Below, piece by piece: positions 46,084-54,379 of a stretch of DNA of 64,000 nucleotides. A program made the translations under genes and the position numbers. Numbering within the stretch: the first letter of the stretch is position 1; every line of letters starts with the position of its first letter. The notes under the pieces are model-generated. The model saw only the letters and a program-made list of their open reading frames with translations. It searched no databases and was not told where the DNA came from. This DNA comes from Saccharothrix sp. S26. GTDB taxonomy: Bacteria; Actinomycetota; Actinomycetes; Mycobacteriales; Pseudonocardiaceae. The stretch spans positions 1-64,000 of the forward strand of contig NZ_JAJUWT010000004.1 in NCBI RefSeq assembly GCF_021390395.1, read 5' to 3'.

Positions 46084-47007
46084 TCACTGGCGGAGGAGGG
46101 CTCCGACGTCCTCGTGCAGCCGGACGGCACCGCCGACGAGCACGATCTCGGCCCCGCACTGGACTGCCCGCAACGGCAGGAGTTCGTCGGCGCGGCTGCC
46201 GTCGACTTCACGCGACCCCACGAGCGCGTCGGTGAGCAGCAGGGTCTCGACCCGGCCTTCCGCCAACGCCTTGCTGACCGCCTCCAGGCCGTGGGCCGCG
46301 CGTCCGGTCATCCGGGACGACTCGTCGCGGAACCGTTCGACGACGGCTCGGCGGGCGTCCTGGTTCGCTCGCCCCGCCAGGTGCAGCACCGCGCGATCGG
46401 GGGAGCCCTCGACCTCCACCACCAGGTGGTGGTAGCGGGTGGGGAGGGCGACTCGCAGTGAGCGTCGGCCGGCCAGTGGGCCGGCCAGGACCAGCAGCGG
46501 TGCGCCCAGGCGGTCCACCAGGGAGGTCGCTTCGTCGGCAACGTCGGCCAGTTCGTCGGCCTCCAGGCGGCGTCCCGGGCGGCGCGCACCGACCGAGGCG
46601 ACGGCCACCGGGCGGCCGGTCGGGTCGACGCCGCGCAGGTCCGCGCCGTGCTCGCCGACCTGCACGACCACGTGCGGCAGGAGGGGTTCGGACAGGTCGG
46701 CCAGCGGCAGGACGTAGGGCAGCGGGCCGTAGCGGGCGGTGTAGCCGGAGGGTGGGACGGGGACGTACTCGTCGACCAGGACGCGCCCGTCGCCGACGAC
46801 GAGGCCGCGGCCGGCGAGGCCGCGCGGGGTCTCGCCGGACATGATCGCGTTGTGGGCCAACGCCACGAGGTACGGGTCGGCGGACATCGCCTGGAGTTGG
46901 TCGCGCATCGCCCGCCACCGCAGGTCCACGTGATCGCCGACGTCCAGGAACACGGAGACGAACGGCCCTTCGACATCCACCAGGTTTTGCAGACTCGCCG
47001 TGTGCAT
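46084..47007 (-). CDS. Rv2629-like protein (bacterial eRF1-related family)
   Basis: 307 aa. Begins MHTASLQNLVDVEGPFVSVFLDV, a start shared with Rv2629-type proteins. The middle resembles domain 2/3 of archaeal/eukaryotic release factor 1 (VDPTGRPVAVAS, RRAVVERFRDES, HGLEAVSKALAEGRVETLLLTDAL). The GGQ release motif is absent, so peptide release is not expected; family members are linked to dormancy or ribosome-associated stress in mycobacteria. ATG 47007 has GGGGAGGA five bases upstream. Its downstream side faces the C-rich tract. Confidence 0.8.
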   Translation of the reverse strand: MHTASLQNLVDVEGPFVSVFLDVGDHVDLRWRAMRDQLQAMSADPYLVALAHNAIMSGETPRGLAGRGLVVGDGRVLVDEYVPVPPSGYTARYGPLPYVLPLADLSEPLLPHVVVQVGEHGADLRGVDPTGRPVAVASVGARRPGRRLEADELADVADEATSLVDRLGAPLLVLAGPLAGRRSLRVALPTRYHHLVVEVEGSPDRAVLHLAGRANQDARRAVVERFRDESSRMTGRAAHGLEAVSKALAEGRVETLLLTDALVGSREVDGSRADELLPLRAVQCGAEIVLVGGAVRLHEDVGALLRQ

Positions 47008-47220
47008 CGGTCCTCCCCGTTCGGTCACCCGGGTGGTACCCGAAAGGGGGGTGGTGCAACCGCCTTCGCCGGCAGCTGAACGACGTCCCGAACCCCGTCC
47101 CGAACCCCGTGCTCACGGTCGGGTGACGCCCACGGCAAGTCCGTCGAACGGTGCGCCGAGGTGAGGGGGAAAAGGATCAAGGGAAGCGGAGCGCGCCCGA
47201 CGGGTGACGGGGCAAGAGGA

Positions 47221-47583
47221 TCAGCGGGCGGTGCGGCGGGCGCGTTGTTCGCACCACGCGCAGCTCTCGGCGACGGCCACGGACGCGAAACCGATCAGCA
47301 GGTGCACGGCGTTGCCGACGATGCCGGCGTCCATCGCGCCACCCGGCTCGCCCACCCCGAACGCGAACACGACCAGGAACACCACGCCCATCAGCGTGCC
47401 GACCAGCCGCGCCACCCGGGTCCGCACCGCCGCCGCCCCGATCACCGCACCGGTCACCACGTGCAGCACGCCCGACCGCGGCTCGGCGCGGGCGAAGTCG
47501 AGCAGGCCCCACGCGACCAGCAGCACGCCCAGCACCAGGGCCGTCCGCTGCGGCCACGTCAGCCTGACCAGGCCTGTCACCAC
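47221..47583 (-). CDS. Small DUF4383-like membrane protein
   Basis: 120 aa. Four hydrophobic helices (TALVLGVLLVAWGLLDF, VLHVVTGAVIGAAAV, LVGTLMGVVFLVVFAFG, AVHLLIGFASVAVA) and a short basic Cys-containing tail (CAWCEQRARRTAR). The HVVTG and HLLIG spacing fits DUF4383-type proteins. GTG 47583 is chosen because GGAAGGGG lies nine bases upstream. Downstream of the sigma factor on the same strand, so possibly part of its regulon. Confidence 0.7.
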   Translation of the reverse strand: MVTGLVRLTWPQRTALVLGVLLVAWGLLDFARAEPRSGVLHVVTGAVIGAAAVRTRVARLVGTLMGVVFLVVFAFGVGEPGGAMDAGIVGNAVHLLIGFASVAVAESCAWCEQRARRTAR

Positions 47584-47637
47584 GGCGACCACCCCTTCCG
47601 TCCGACCCGCGTCCGAGGGACGCCCGGTTACCGACCG

Positions 47638-48387
47638 CTACTCGTCATCATCGAGCAGCGACCGCAGCCGGGCCAGCGACCGGCTCAGCAGCCGCGACAC
47701 GTGCATCTGCGACACGCCGACCGAGTCCGCGATCTGGCTCTGCGTCATGCCCCGGAAGAACCGCAGCACGACGATCCGCCTCTCCCGCTTGGGCAGCCCG
47801 CGCAGCATCGGGTCCAGCGCGTGGTGCAGCTCGACCACTTCCAGCGCCGGGTCGTCGCTGATCAGCCGGTCGGCGTAGTTCAGCTCCTCGCTGATCGACT
47901 GCTCGTCCAACGACAGCAGGTGGTACGCGGAGGTCGCGTGCAGGCCTTCGTACACTTGGTCCACGCCGATGCCGAGGTGCCGGGCGACCTCGCTGGGCGT
48001 CGGCGTGCGCCCGGACACGCGCGACAGCTCCACCCTGGCCGTGTCGATCGCGACGCACAGCTCCTTCAACCGCCGCGGCACGCGCACCGCCCACCCCTGG
48101 TCGCGCAGGTACCGCCGCACCTCGCCGGTGATCGTCGGCACGGCGAACGCCAGGAAGTCGATCCCGCGCGTCACGTCGAACCGGTCGACGGCGTTGATCA
48201 ACCCGACCGCCGCCACCTGGCGCAGGTCCTCCACCGACTCGCCGCGCTCGGCGAACCGGTCGGCGATGTGCCTGGCCATGGGCAGGTGCTCGGTCACCAG
48301 GCGGTCGCGCAGCCGCTGGTAGCGCTCGCCGTCCCGCTCGGCTTCCGCCAGCTCGTGGAACAGCGGTTGGTAGTCCACCGCGTTCAT
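47638..48387 (-). CDS. SigB/SigF-family sigma factor
   Basis: 249 aa. Region 2: HLPMARHIADRFAERGESVEDLRQVAAVGLINAVDRFD. Region 3: LKELCVAIDTARVELSRVSGRTPTPSEVARHL. Region 4: LPKRERRIVVLRFFRGMTQSQIADSVGVSQMHVSRLLSRSLARLR. This is the general-stress and development (SigB/F/G) subgroup controlled by RsbW-type anti-sigma kinases, and the gene for one is directly upstream with an ATGA overlap. Confidence 0.93.
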   Translation of the reverse strand: MNAVDYQPLFHELAEAERDGERYQRLRDRLVTEHLPMARHIADRFAERGESVEDLRQVAAVGLINAVDRFDVTRGIDFLAFAVPTITGEVRRYLRDQGWAVRVPRRLKELCVAIDTARVELSRVSGRTPTPSEVARHLGIGVDQVYEGLHATSAYHLLSLDEQSISEELNYADRLISDDPALEVVELHHALDPMLRGLPKRERRIVVLRFFRGMTQSQIADSVGVSQMHVSRLLSRSLARLRSLLDDDE

Positions 48388-48746
48388 GCCCGACACCTCA
48401 ACTCGACCCGCAACCGGCCCTCCCCGTCGACCCAGGTGGCCACCGCATCGGTCACGGAACTGACAACCCGCCAGTACAACGAGTCATGATCGGGCACGGT
48501 GACGGCCGATGACCGGACCTCCGCCCGGAACCGCACGGAATCACCTTCCCGGGCGAACCGGCACCGCAGGATGGCGGAGGGGTCCAGCGTCCGGGCGATC
48601 AACGCGCTGCACGCCTCGTCGACGGCGATGACCAGGTCGACGGCCAGCTCGGGCGTGCGCTTCGCGATGGCTGCGGCGACCGCGCGAACGGTCGAGAGGT
48701 GAGCGGGTCTCGCCGCCAACCTGAGCTCCACCTCCGAGCCGTCCAT
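48384..48746 (-). CDS. RsbW-like anti-sigma factor (HATPase)
   Basis: 120 aa. GHKL ATPase fold: helix VRAVAAAIAKRTPELAVDLVIAVDEACSALI with the N-box Glu-Ala, ending in VATWVDGEGRLRVELRC. The glycine-rich lid is short. It should bind and inhibit the downstream sigma factor and phosphorylate a STAS antagonist; the STAS protein at 42.8 kb is a possible target. ATG 48746 preceded by GAGGAGC. Stop overlaps the sigma start. Confidence 0.8.
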   Translation of the reverse strand: MDGSEVELRLAARPAHLSTVRAVAAAIAKRTPELAVDLVIAVDEACSALIARTLDPSAILRCRFAREGDSVRFRAEVRSSAVTVPDHDSLYWRVVSSVTDAVATWVDGEGRLRVELRCRA

Positions 48747-48790
48747 GTGCGGCGAACGCTCCTCACACCGTCGTCGTGGTCGACCGGGGC

Positions 48791-48816
48791 ATACCCCCGG
48801 ACCCCTGCCGCTACAC
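48791..48816 (-). promoter_or_regulatory. Candidate SigB/SigF-type promoter
   Basis: On the minus strand, GTGT (48813-48816) and GGGTAT (48791-48796) are 16 bases apart, close to the GTTT-N14-16-GGGTAT consensus of this sigma subgroup. It lies ~45 bases upstream of the anti-sigma gene and would allow autoregulation of the anti-sigma/sigma operon. Confidence 0.5.
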
Positions 48817-48958
48817 CAGTCCACACAGGACTGAGCAACAGAATCGTGAAAGCCGAACATGCCGTGGGCTGGTTCGTCACGGTTTGCGAACAGTGGTAGG
48901 TAATCCTGTGATCGGGGCCATACTGATCGCCTCCCCCACATCCCCCCGGAGGCGCCTG

Positions 48959-49744
48959 GTGCTGGAGGCGAACAACCTTGAGGTGGTCTACGACGACGTG
49001 ATGTTGGTGCTGCGCGGCGTGAGCCTGAGGGTTCCCGAAGGGCGGATCGTCGCGTTGCTCGGCGCCAACGGAGCGGGCAAGACGACCTTGCTGCGCGCCC
49101 TGTCCGGCCTGCTCGACGTGCACGACGGCAAGATCACCCGTGGCCGCGTCACGCTCGACGGCGACCCGATCCACCGCACGTCACCGACGCGCATCGCGGC
49201 GCTGGGCGTGAAGCAGGCGCTGGAGGGCAGGCGCATCCTGGCCGAGCTGACGGTCGAGGAGAACCTGCGCATCGGCGGGCACAGCAAACCGCGCGGCATC
49301 AAGCGGAACCTGGACCGGATGTACGAGTTGTTCCCCCGGTTGCGCGAACGGCGGCGGCAGAGCGCCGGCTACCTGTCCGGCGGCGAGCAGCAGATGCTGT
49401 CCATCGGCCGGGCGCTGATGTCCGAGCCGCGCTACCTGCTGCTGGACGAGCCGAGCCTGGGCCTGGCCCCGCTCATGGTGGGGCAGATCCGCGACCTCAT
49501 CGTGAAGATCAACGCGGCGGGCACGACCGTGCTGCTGGTCGAGCAGAACGCCACCATGGCGCTGTCCATCGCCGACCACGGCTACGTGCTGGAGACCGGC
49601 AAGGTCGTGATGGACAAGCCCGCGGCCGCGCTGCTGGCCGACGAGGACGTGCGCGAGTTCTACCTGGGCCTGCGCGGCGAGGCCACCGCGCAGTCGTTCC
49701 GCGACGTGAAGCACTACAAGCGGCGGAAGCGGTGGTTGTCGTGA
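48959..49744 (+). CDS. ABC transporter ATP-binding protein (LivF type)
   Basis: 261 aa. Walker A GANGAGKTT, signature LSGGEQQMLSIGRAL, Walker B YLLLDEPSLGLAP and LVEQNATMALSIADHGYVLETG, all typical of LivF in branched-chain amino acid/amide/carboxylate importers. GTG 48959 has GGAGG six bases upstream. The basic C-terminus (KHYKRRKRWLS) is an extension. First gene of a six-gene operon with four-base overlaps. Confidence 0.92.
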   Translation: MLEANNLEVVYDDVMLVLRGVSLRVPEGRIVALLGANGAGKTTLLRALSGLLDVHDGKITRGRVTLDGDPIHRTSPTRIAALGVKQALEGRRILAELTVEENLRIGGHSKPRGIKRNLDRMYELFPRLRERRRQSAGYLSGGEQQMLSIGRALMSEPRYLLLDEPSLGLAPLMVGQIRDLIVKINAAGTTVLLVEQNATMALSIADHGYVLETGKVVMDKPAAALLADEDVREFYLGLRGEATAQSFRDVKHYKRRKRWLS

Positions 49745-50535
49745 ACGAGGGCAACGTGCTGGAGGTGCGGGACGTGACGCTGGCGTTCGACGGCGTCACG
49801 GCCGTGGACGGCGTGTCGTTCCGGGTCGGCGCGGGCGAGCTGTTCGCGATCATCGGGCCCAACGGCGCGGGCAAGACGTCGATCTTCAACGTGCTCTCGG
49901 GCGTGTACCGGCCGCAGAAGGGCTCGGTGCGGTTCCTGGGCGAGGAGGTGCTGGGCAGGCGCCCGCACCGGATCGCCGCCCTGGGCATCGCCCGGACGTT
50001 CCAGAACATCGAGCTGTTCGCGCACCTCACCGTGGTGGAGAACCTGATGCTGGGCCGCCACAACCACATGCGGTACGGGGCGCTGGCCGCGTTCGCGTGG
50101 GTCGGCCGGGCCCGGCGCGAGGAGCTGGCCAACCGGGCGGCCGTCGAAGAGGTGATCGACTTCCTCGAACTGGAGCAGTGGCGACGGCTGCCGGTGGGCC
50201 TGCTGCCTTACGGCGTGCAGAAGCGCGTGGAACTCGGGCGGGCGCTGGCGATGGAGCCGAAGCTGCTGCTGCTGGACGAGCCGGTCGCGGGCATGAACGT
50301 CGAGGAGACCGAGGACATGGCGCGGTTCGTGCTCGACATCCGCGACGAGCTCGGCATCGCGATGATCATGGTCGAGCACGACATGGGCCTGGTCATGGAC
50401 CTCGCGGACCGGGTGATGGTGCTGGACTTCGGCAAGCCGATCCGCACCGGCACACCCGCCGAGGTGCAGCGCGACCCCGACGTCGTGCGGGCCTACCTCG
50501 GCGAGGCCCACCAGGGCGTGGGAGGTGCGGCATGA
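49741..50535 (+). CDS. ABC transporter ATP-binding protein (LivG type)
   Basis: 264 aa. Walker A GPNGAGKTS, Q-loop RTFQNIELF, variant signature LPYGVQKRVELGRAL typical of LivG, Walker B LLLLDEPVAGMN, H-loop VEHDMGLVMDLADRVMVLDFG. GTG overlaps the LivF stop. Pairs with LivF to power LivH/LivM. Confidence 0.92.
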   Translation: MNEGNVLEVRDVTLAFDGVTAVDGVSFRVGAGELFAIIGPNGAGKTSIFNVLSGVYRPQKGSVRFLGEEVLGRRPHRIAALGIARTFQNIELFAHLTVVENLMLGRHNHMRYGALAAFAWVGRARREELANRAAVEEVIDFLELEQWRRLPVGLLPYGVQKRVELGRALAMEPKLLLLDEPVAGMNVEETEDMARFVLDIRDELGIAMIMVEHDMGLVMDLADRVMVLDFGKPIRTGTPAEVQRDPDVVRAYLGEAHQGVGGAA

Positions 50536-52385
50536 CCGCGGCGACCGCCACCGGGCTCACCACCGTCGTGACCCGCGTGCGCGACCGGGCCCTCAGGACG
50601 CCGGACGCGGTGGCCCTGCGCGCCAAGGAGTTCGGCATCTGGCGCGAGGTCACCTGGGCGGGGTACTGGGCTCAGGCCGAACTGGTCGGGCACGCCCTGC
50701 TGGCGCTCGGCGTCGACGTGGGCGACCGGGTCGCCATCCACTCCGAGAACCGCCGCGAGTGGCTCTACGCCGACATCGGCGCGGTGGCCGTGCGGGCGAT
50801 CACCGTCGGCCTGTACCCGACCAACCCGGCCAGTGAGGTCGCCTACCTGCTGTCGCACTCCGGGGCGCGCGTGCTCATCGCCGAGGACCAGGAGCAGGTC
50901 GACAAGGCGCTGGCCGTGCTGGACGCCCTGCCGGAGCTGGAGCGCATCGTCTACCTCGAACCGCGCGGCATCCGGCACCGCTACGACCACCCGAAGCTGC
51001 TGTCGTGGGACGACTTCCTGGCCCTGGGGCAGGAGCACCGCGCCGCGAACCCGGACGCCGTCGCGCGCCGGATGCGCGAGGTCGAGCCGGACGACGTGCT
51101 GACGTTGATCTACACCTCGGGCACGACCGGCCCGCCGAAGGGCGCGATGCTGACCGTGGCGAACGTCGAGTTCGCGGTGCGGTCCTTGATCGAGGGCGGC
51201 GGCTTCACCGACCCGCCGCCGTCACCCCAGGACGTCACGTTGTCCTACCTGCCGCTGTGCCACGTCGCCGAACGCATCTTCACCACCTGGTTCAGCGCGT
51301 CGGCCGGGGTGCGGGTGCACTTCGCCGAGTCCATCGAGACCGTGCAGGCGAACCTGCGCGAGGTGCAGCCGACGATCCTGTTCGGCGTGCCGCGCATCTG
51401 GGAGAAGGTGCTGGCGGCCATCACGATCAGCGCGTCCAGCGCCACCTGGCTCAAGCGGGCGACGACCCGGTTCTGGTTGCGCGTGGCCGACGGGCTGGGC
51501 GAGCAGCTCGTCCGCAACGGCGGCAACCACACGGTCGCCACGCGGCTGAAGTACGGCGTGGGCTGGCTGTTCTGCTTCCGCGCGTTGAAGACGCGGATCG
51601 GGATGCGGCACGTCCGGTACGCGTCGTCGGGGGCCGCGCCGATCTCGCCGCAGGTGCTGCGGTTCTTCATGGGCATCGGCGTGCCCATGCACGAGGTGTA
51701 CGGGATGACCGAGAACACCGCCGTGGCCACCGGCAACCGGCCCGGCCGGGTGAAGGTGGGCACGGTCGGCGAGCCCCACCCCGGCGTGGAGCTGCGCGTC
51801 GCCGACGACGGCGAGATCCAGACCAGGCACCCGGGCGTGTTCGCGGGCTACTGGCGCGACGAGGACGCCACCCGGCGGGCGATGACCCCGGACGGCTGGC
51901 TGCGCACCGGCGACGTCGGCGAGTGGGTCGACGGCACGCACGTGCGGATCACCGACCGGATGAAGGACATCATCATCACCGCGGGCGGCAAGAACGTCGC
52001 GCCGTCGGAGATCGAGAACGCGCTGAAGAGCTCGCCGTACATCAAGGAAGCGATCGTGCTCGGCGACCAGCGCCCGTACCTGGTGGCGTTGATCGGCATC
52101 GAGCAGGACACCGTCGGCCACTGGGCCAGGCAGCGCCGGATCACCTACACCACCTACCGCGACCTGGCGGAGAAGGACGAGGTGCGCGAGTTGGTGCAGG
52201 GCATCGTGACGGAGGTCAACGAGCGGTTCGCGACCGTGGAGCAGGTCAAGAAGTTCCGGATGCTGCCCAAGGAGCTGGACCACGAGGACGGCGAGCTGAC
52301 CGCGACGCAGAAGGTGAAGCGGTCGGCGCTGGCCAAGGTCTTCGGCGACCTCGTGGACGACATGTACCTCGGGGGGCGCGGATGA
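50532..52385 (+). CDS. AMP-binding acyl-CoA synthetase of the Liv operon
   Basis: 617 aa. ATP-dependent carboxylate-CoA ligase. P-loop LIYTSGTTGPPKGAM, A5-like EVYGMTENT, A7 WLRTGDVGEW, A8 RITDRMKDIIITAGGKNVAPSEIE and A10-type lysine in LTATQKVKR. The length and the long middle segment fit long-chain or FadD15-type ligases. Its location between livG and livH with overlapping ends couples transport to CoA activation, so the transported substrate is probably a carboxylic acid (aromatic, steroid side chain or fatty acid), not leucine. Confidence 0.92.
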   Translation: MTAATATGLTTVVTRVRDRALRTPDAVALRAKEFGIWREVTWAGYWAQAELVGHALLALGVDVGDRVAIHSENRREWLYADIGAVAVRAITVGLYPTNPASEVAYLLSHSGARVLIAEDQEQVDKALAVLDALPELERIVYLEPRGIRHRYDHPKLLSWDDFLALGQEHRAANPDAVARRMREVEPDDVLTLIYTSGTTGPPKGAMLTVANVEFAVRSLIEGGGFTDPPPSPQDVTLSYLPLCHVAERIFTTWFSASAGVRVHFAESIETVQANLREVQPTILFGVPRIWEKVLAAITISASSATWLKRATTRFWLRVADGLGEQLVRNGGNHTVATRLKYGVGWLFCFRALKTRIGMRHVRYASSGAAPISPQVLRFFMGIGVPMHEVYGMTENTAVATGNRPGRVKVGTVGEPHPGVELRVADDGEIQTRHPGVFAGYWRDEDATRRAMTPDGWLRTGDVGEWVDGTHVRITDRMKDIIITAGGKNVAPSEIENALKSSPYIKEAIVLGDQRPYLVALIGIEQDTVGHWARQRRITYTTYRDLAEKDEVRELVQGIVTEVNERFATVEQVKKFRMLPKELDHEDGELTATQKVKRSALAKVFGDLVDDMYLGGRG

Positions 52386-53269
52386 CCGAGTTCCTGCAAT
52401 CGCTGATCCGCGGGCTGGGCTCCGGGTCGATCTACGCGCTGCTGGCGCTGGGCTTCGTGATCATCTACAAGTCCACCAGGGTGATCAGCTTCGCGCAGCC
52501 GGCGTTCATGCTGGCGGGCGCGGTGCTGGTCAGCTACCTCGCCGCGGACGTCGGGTTCTTCGCCGCCGTGCCCATCGCGGCGGTGCTGATCGCGGTGCTG
52601 GCGCTGGGCGTGGAGCGGACCGTGCTGCGGCCGATGATCGGCAAGCCGGTGTTCGTGGTCGCGATCATCACCATCGGCGTGGACGTGGTGGTGCGCGTGG
52701 TGACCAACGCCTTCATCGGACTGGACGTGCGGCAGGTCGGCGACCCGTGGGGCCTGTCCACGGTGACGCTGCTCGGCGTCGAGGTGCAGCAGCGGTACCT
52801 GGTCATGTTCGGCACGACGGTGGCGGTGGTCGCGGTGCTGTTCGCGTTCTTCCGGTTCTCCCGGGTGGGTCTCGCGATGCGCGCGGTGGCCCACGACCAG
52901 GAGGTGGCGCTGGCGCAGGGCATCTCGGTCGGCTCGGTGTTCGCGCTGTCGTGGGCGATCGCGGGCGGCCTGGCGGCGTTGGCCGGGGTGTTCGTGGCCA
53001 CCGGCGCGGGCGTGGACCAGCAGCTGTGGGTGATCGCGCTGAAGGCGTTGCCGGCGATCATCCTGGGCGGGCTGGACTCGTTGGGCGGCGCGGTGGTGGG
53101 CGGGCTGGCGGTCGGGGTCGTGGAGTCCCTCGTCGGCACCTACCAGGGTGACGTGGCGCCGTGGCTCGGACCGAACTTCGCGCTGGTCGCGCCGTACGTG
53201 CTGATGCTGGTCGTGCTGCTGCTGAAGCCCTACGGGCTGTTCGGCGCCAAGGAGGTGGAGCGGCTGTGA
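52382..53269 (+). CDS. Branched-chain-type ABC permease (LivH type)
   Basis: 295 aa. Eight or so hydrophobic helices. Family segments: GLGSGSIYALLALGFVIIYKST at the N-terminus, RAVAHDQEVALAQGI (EAA-like) and LPAIILGGLDSLGGAVVGGL. ATG overlaps the ligase stop by four bases. Confidence 0.92.
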   Translation: MTEFLQSLIRGLGSGSIYALLALGFVIIYKSTRVISFAQPAFMLAGAVLVSYLAADVGFFAAVPIAAVLIAVLALGVERTVLRPMIGKPVFVVAIITIGVDVVVRVVTNAFIGLDVRQVGDPWGLSTVTLLGVEVQQRYLVMFGTTVAVVAVLFAFFRFSRVGLAMRAVAHDQEVALAQGISVGSVFALSWAIAGGLAALAGVFVATGAGVDQQLWVIALKALPAIILGGLDSLGGAVVGGLAVGVVESLVGTYQGDVAPWLGPNFALVAPYVLMLVVLLLKPYGLFGAKEVERL

Positions 53270-54366
53270 AGGGTCGTCCGGATCTGTACACCTCCTATGC
53301 GCAGGACATGGCGTTCCTCAACACGCGCCCCAAGCGGGCGTGGACCGGGGCGTTGGTGGTGGTGGCGCTGCTGGTGCCGTTCGCCATCACCGACGACCTG
53401 CTGATGCTGCTGGCCACGGGGTTCGTGGCGGCGATCGGCGCGATCGGGCTGAACATCGTGACCGGGTACGCGGGGCAGGTGTCGTTGGGGCACGCGTTCT
53501 TCCTCGCCATCGGCGCGTACACCGGCGCGGCGCTCTCCGGTGACCCGGACGGGCGGGTGCTCGGGTTCGGCGTGACGTCGCTGCCCGTGTGGCTGCTGGC
53601 GTCCGGGCTGGTGGCGGGGCTGGCCGGGTTGGTCGTCGCGCCCATCGCGGTCCGGTTGCGCGGGCTGTACCTGGCGATCGTGACGCTGGGGCTGGTGTTC
53701 CTCGGCGAGCACGTGTTCCGCGAGTGGACGTCGTTGACCGGCGGTCCGGGCGTGGGGCGGCCGGCGGCGGTGCCGGAGCTGTTCGGCGTGCGGCTGGACC
53801 GGCCCTCGGAGTTCTTCAGCGGGCCGCAGCAGCTCTACCTGCTGATGTTCGTGCTGCTGGTGATCTTCGCGGTGCTCGCGCGCAACCTCGTGCGGTCACG
53901 GATCGGGCGGGCGTTCGCGGCGGTGCGCGACCGGGACCTGGCGGCGGCCGTGATCGGCGTCGACCTCACCCGGTACAAGGCGCTGGCGTTCGCCGTGTCG
54001 TCGTTCTACGCCGGTGTGGCGGGTTCGTTGTTGTTCGTGGTCAACGGGTTCTTCGACCCCGGCTCGTTCGGGCTGCTGCTGTCGGTGCAGTACATCGCCA
54101 TGGTGCTCATCGGCGGCGCGGGCACCATCTCCGGCGCGATCATGGGCGCGCTGTTCATCACGCTGCTGCCGCGCATCACCCGGGAGCTCCCGGCGGTGTT
54201 GCCGTTCATCAGCGCGGACGCGACCGGTGCGGTCACGGTGTTCCAGGTCGAGGCGGTCCTGTACGGGCTGCTGATCGTGGTGTTCCTGATCGTGGAGCCA
54301 CGGGGCCTGTTCGGTATCTGGGTGCGCGTCCGCAACTACTGGCGCACTTGGCCTTTCTCGTACTGA
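53266..54366 (+). CDS. Branched-chain-type ABC permease (LivM type)
   Basis: 366 aa. Longer soluble N-terminus (VKGRPDLYTSYAQDMAFLNTR) than usual, then helices with IGLNIVTGYAGQVSLGHAFFLAIGAYTGA in fragments, RDRDLAAAVIGVDLTRYKALAFAVSS (EAA-like loop) and VLIGGAGTISGAIMGALF. C-terminal tail rich in Arg/Trp. GTG overlaps LivH. Confidence 0.92.
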   Translation: MKGRPDLYTSYAQDMAFLNTRPKRAWTGALVVVALLVPFAITDDLLMLLATGFVAAIGAIGLNIVTGYAGQVSLGHAFFLAIGAYTGAALSGDPDGRVLGFGVTSLPVWLLASGLVAGLAGLVVAPIAVRLRGLYLAIVTLGLVFLGEHVFREWTSLTGGPGVGRPAAVPELFGVRLDRPSEFFSGPQQLYLLMFVLLVIFAVLARNLVRSRIGRAFAAVRDRDLAAAVIGVDLTRYKALAFAVSSFYAGVAGSLLFVVNGFFDPGSFGLLLSVQYIAMVLIGGAGTISGAIMGALFITLLPRITRELPAVLPFISADATGAVTVFQVEAVLYGLLIVVFLIVEPRGLFGIWVRVRNYWRTWPFSY

Positions 54367-54379
54367 AAGGGTGGATGGG

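Noticed and set aside
45492..46235. 247-aa Pro/His/Thr-rich open frame in the C-rich tract
   Set aside because: No ribosome binding site, pure low complexity, and it runs into the antisense of the Rv2629-like gene.
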